From: Naganishia liquefaciens
Lineage: Eukaryota; Basidiomycota; Tremellomycetes; Filobasidiales; Filobasidiaceae
NCBI GenBank assembly: GCA_013423385.1
Contig: BLZA01000023.1
Coordinates: forward strand, 685,782-749,781
Length of the DNA: 64,000 bases
Direction of reading: 5' to 3'
This document shows, piece by piece, positions 61,201 to 64,000 of this stretch (positions are counted from its first letter, which is position 1; every line of letters begins with the position of its first letter). Under the pieces are notes generated by a model, which was given only the letters and a program-made list of their open reading frames with translations, was not told the origin of the DNA and ran no database searches. The position numbers and the translations under genes are program-made.

Positions 61201-63794
61201 CGCTGAGCAAAGAAGATTTACCGCTGCCGATCTGGTCGGATCATTTTTCATGTCAGTGGTATTCCTAAGGCTCGAGCTCGCCAGCTTACAGGACCGACAA
61301 CGGCGACTAGCTGCCCGCGTGGAACGTCGAAATTCAAGTTTTCTAGGCGGAAAGGCTTCGTGGTCGAGTCCTTCCGCGGCGAAACAATGCCAGTGTCAGA
61401 CTTCTTTCCTCTCTTGGTTTTGCATTTGACGGCTGCCAATGCCTCTTCTCCAGCCATCCATTCGAAAGTTGCATTCTTGACCTTGATGGCGAGGTCAAGA
61501 TTCGGATCGATGTCAGCTTTGTACGTTGTAATATCCGCTGCGAAAAATTCGCCAAGTCGTTGCACCGCTGTTTGCGCGTCGGCTAAGCTCGAAAGGGCAC
61601 GGGGCAGGAACATTACTGTGTGTTGCGGTTGATGTCAGCGATGCTATGATTGGGATCTGAACAAGAACCACTGACAAGGTTGCCTAAGAAGCATGAAGTA
61701 GCTAAGACTGGTGAAGATGACTGCTGGGTCGACATCGTTGCCTCCGCCCAGGATGTAAGCGGCGAAACTGACGACGGAGGCGAGAATGGGTACACTGAAG
61801 GCCAGAGCTTGATTCGCAGCCCGTATAATCATGATGCTCCGGACTCCTCGCAACTCGTGACCTCTGATTGTAGATAATCCTGCTCAAGTGATATGTATCA
61901 AGTACTTAGCGCAGATTTCGCCCGGTGCTGTCCGTTACTAACGTTTGAGAAAAGGAATCTCATACGTGAACTGCTTGATTATGGCCATTGAGCACAGAAG
62001 CTCCTGCAGAAGCTTTGATCTTCCATCGGTCCATTGCTGGGAGCACTGGTCGTCAACAAAGCGGCACAGATTTGGTAGGGGCCATCGGTGCTCACCATTG
62101 AGCTCTGTCGGACCTTGAAAGAAAGCTTCATAAACCACGTCTGTAGTGGCGTCAGAAGAACGAATAAGGACATGCCGACAAGAGCGGAAGGTCCGATCTG
62201 TAATTCAAGATAAGCGTCTGATCGGTCGTTTCGATTCACTTGGTGCGCCTGACCTGAACGAGCAATAAGATCATTGTAACGATAAGCTGAATAGGGGCAG
62301 TCCATATCGCATGAAACCACTGGCAACAGTAATCGATTCTCGAGATGTCGGAGCTCAGGTGACTCAAGATTTTCCCTTGACTTCGATATGCTATTAGCAA
62401 CATTACGCCTATGCATTGGGACATATCGTGGACTAACGGATGTTGTGCTCTCGATCGTGGAGCAAGTACCATGCTTCGCTTGAAAGTCGCAGAGATCAAA
62501 GCCGCACGAGCCATCACCCCAGACGCCATCGATCGGAAGAAGAACTAATAACGGCAAGTTCTTGAGCTGGAAACAAGATCGACACACAGAAGAGGGCCTA
62601 CCTGGTGTTGACAGACAGAAGCCATTATGACCAAGAAAAACAGTCCAATTGCGTAACCGATACCTTTCCCGACGGATGGCCCAGCTTCACCTCGCTTGCG
62701 TTCGTAATATGCTGTTTATATCGTAAGCTTCGGGTCGGCTCCTCGAGCATGAACTGTGCCTCACCATCTTTCGAAAAGTTGATGAGTGCCTTTGTCAGAA
62801 GCGGGCACATCAATTGCGCTGTGTCGCCGATGACCTTGTATAGTCCACCGGCCCAGAATCCTGACATGGTTTCGTTCAGGCTCATTACAATACTCGCCTT
62901 CCGCCTTCCGGAGTGATGTCGCCATTCCTCCTCGAGAATCTGTAACCTTTGAGCCTTTGATGTTGCTTCCGTCCCAGCATTATGGAACCCGTTGGCGACT
63001 GGCAGAGATGCGTTCTTGTGTCGACGCGGATGTATTGTAAGCTGGAGATGCCATTTGAAGCGTTGCAATTGGGACGGTCGAACGGGATTGACATGATCGA
63101 TCAAACCCACATTGTAGGTCTTCGCCTCGAGTTCTCTCCTGGTGTACGCTTCCATGAACTTGTCACTCAGCAGTCTTGCTTCCCGAGTCTTGTCCATTTT
63201 CCATAAGTCCGTCGCCATCAGAGGTCTCTGATAGCCCAAGGTCATGAGCGGGGTGACCCATGAGTAGGTGAGCTGGCTGAATATCGATGCAGTTGCGAGC
63301 GGAATTTCTCCCACGTCTTCTAGGCTGTCCGGAGGTTTCGGTGGACCGTGCTTGGGACGCCAGATTTGATACCACTTGTTCCGCTTCTTGCCCTGAGCCA
63401 GAAGAGCATCTACCTGGGAAATATCCTTGAGCCGATGATGTTGGTGTGATGTCTCGCCCTGTGCGGGTTGGCTTTCGCCGGATAACGTGTCTTTGTCGTC
63501 AAGAGAACCGAGTCCGAGCTTTTCGTCCTCTTCCTCTTTCTTCTTTTCCTGCCTTATACTGTCTTCTGTCGATTTCCGCGGAGACGGCAAGTCATTGAGA
63601 TCCGCTGGCGTGAAGGTTGATGGTGACAGGCTTTTCTCAGGAGTGTTGGCGGATTCGATGAGCTGACGATGTACCATATCAATGGGCGTGAGGGCAGGTA
63701 CGGACGAGCCTCTACCATCATCGCCGACGTTCGATGGGATATCACCATTAGTGCCCGAGACCGGGTTAGTCGTTGTTTGATTATCGGGTATCAT
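58212..63794 (-). CDS. ABCC (MRP/CFTR, Yor1-like) full ABC transporter
   Basis: Plasma- or vacuole-membrane exporter of drugs or organic anions. Many exons run from ATG 63794 to TAG 58212-58214. A hydrophilic N-terminus of about 160 residues precedes FSQLTYSWVTPLMTLGYQRP and DLWKMD, the Yor1-type opening; there is no extra TMD0. TMD1 lies at about 61.6-63.0 kb. NBD1 (about 60.65-61.35 kb) has VGPIGSGKSSLLSALVGEME split by an intron, GYCQQNAWIQNLSVRENILF, LSGGQKSRLNIARAFYSD and LLDDPLSAVDAHVG. TMD2 is at about 59.3-60.4 kb. NBD2 (about 58.25-59.03 kb) has GILGRSGAGKSSLTQVLFRL, a variant signature LSVGERALLSLARALV and IIILDEATASTD. Asp in place of the NBD1 catalytic Glu is the usual ABCC asymmetry. 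Substrate unknown. Confidence 0.92.
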
Positions 63795-64000
63795 CTTGCG
63801 GTAGATGCAAGTTGCAGGGTATACAGCCTCCTAGCAGGCTCTCGCAGAGTACTCAGCGTCGTCTGTCTATGATGGACCTCCCTGTGGATCAGATCGTGCA
63901 TACTCGATCGACATCTTGTCAGCCAGATCCTCTTCGACTGCCCAGGATCCACATGTCTCCATTCTAATTCCTGCCTTCATCGGCATCCATCGATTGAATG

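Overview
The window looks like nuclear chromosome DNA from a basidiomycete yeast, most likely Tremellomycetes (Cryptococcus/Kwoniella side). Genes lie densely on both strands. Nearly every gene is cut by many introns of about 45-65 bp with GT-AG ends and branch sites like CTAAC/CTGAC, and start codons are sometimes split off by an intron immediately after ATG. The gene content also fits: a Stealth-family xylosylphosphotransferase (XPT1-like), CDC50, a TRP/ML-domain membrane protein and an ABCC transporter. I call 25 protein-coding genes. For 17 multi-exon genes I worked out a full exon chain whose summed length is a whole number of codons. I see no convincing tRNA, rRNA, CRISPR, transposon, LTR element or viral remnant.

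Layout. 0-6 kb: 3' part of a thiol/halide methyltransferase gene, XPT1-like gene, methionine sulfoxide reductase A. 6-11.6 kb: CDC50 flippase subunit and mitochondrial pyruvate carrier MPC1 (both minus), then ESCRT-III VPS60 (plus). 11.6-16.4 kb: a 3-kb gene-poor stretch followed by a long intronless low-complexity protein. 16.5-24 kb: uridine kinase with a UPRT-like tail and Ap4A phosphorylase APA2 (both minus), SER1 sharing a short divergent promoter with APA2, then a small myristoylated SVIP-like protein. 24-33 kb: intracellular-type GH15 hydrolase (minus) and a 1288-residue TRP-like channel protein (plus). 33-39.4 kb: an intronless orphan, cystathionine gamma-lyase, RQC1/TCF25. 39.8-44.6 kb: RPS24, exosome subunit RRP43, COMPASS/CPF subunit SWD2. 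44.8-53 kb: FMN-dependent lactate-oxidase-like enzyme, a membrane-anchored coiled-coil protein, a basic orphan. 53.3-64 kb: Hsp110 (SSE1), HEM2 and a Yor1-like ABCC multidrug transporter.

The genes are mostly housekeeping and do not form one evident pathway or cluster. Loose themes are sulfur and amino-acid metabolism (MXR1, SER1, CYS3), protein quality control (SVIP-like/Cdc48, RQC1, Hsp110), membrane traffic and lipid asymmetry (CDC50, VPS60) and RNA processing/chromatin (RRP43, SWD2). I did not find a clear new multi-gene system. The points most worth following are single-gene features: the SVIP-like protein with an exact VCP-interacting motif, a repeated short motif in the TRP-like tail, an insertion in HEM2, probable GC-AG introns, and the long empty region before the 609-residue protein.
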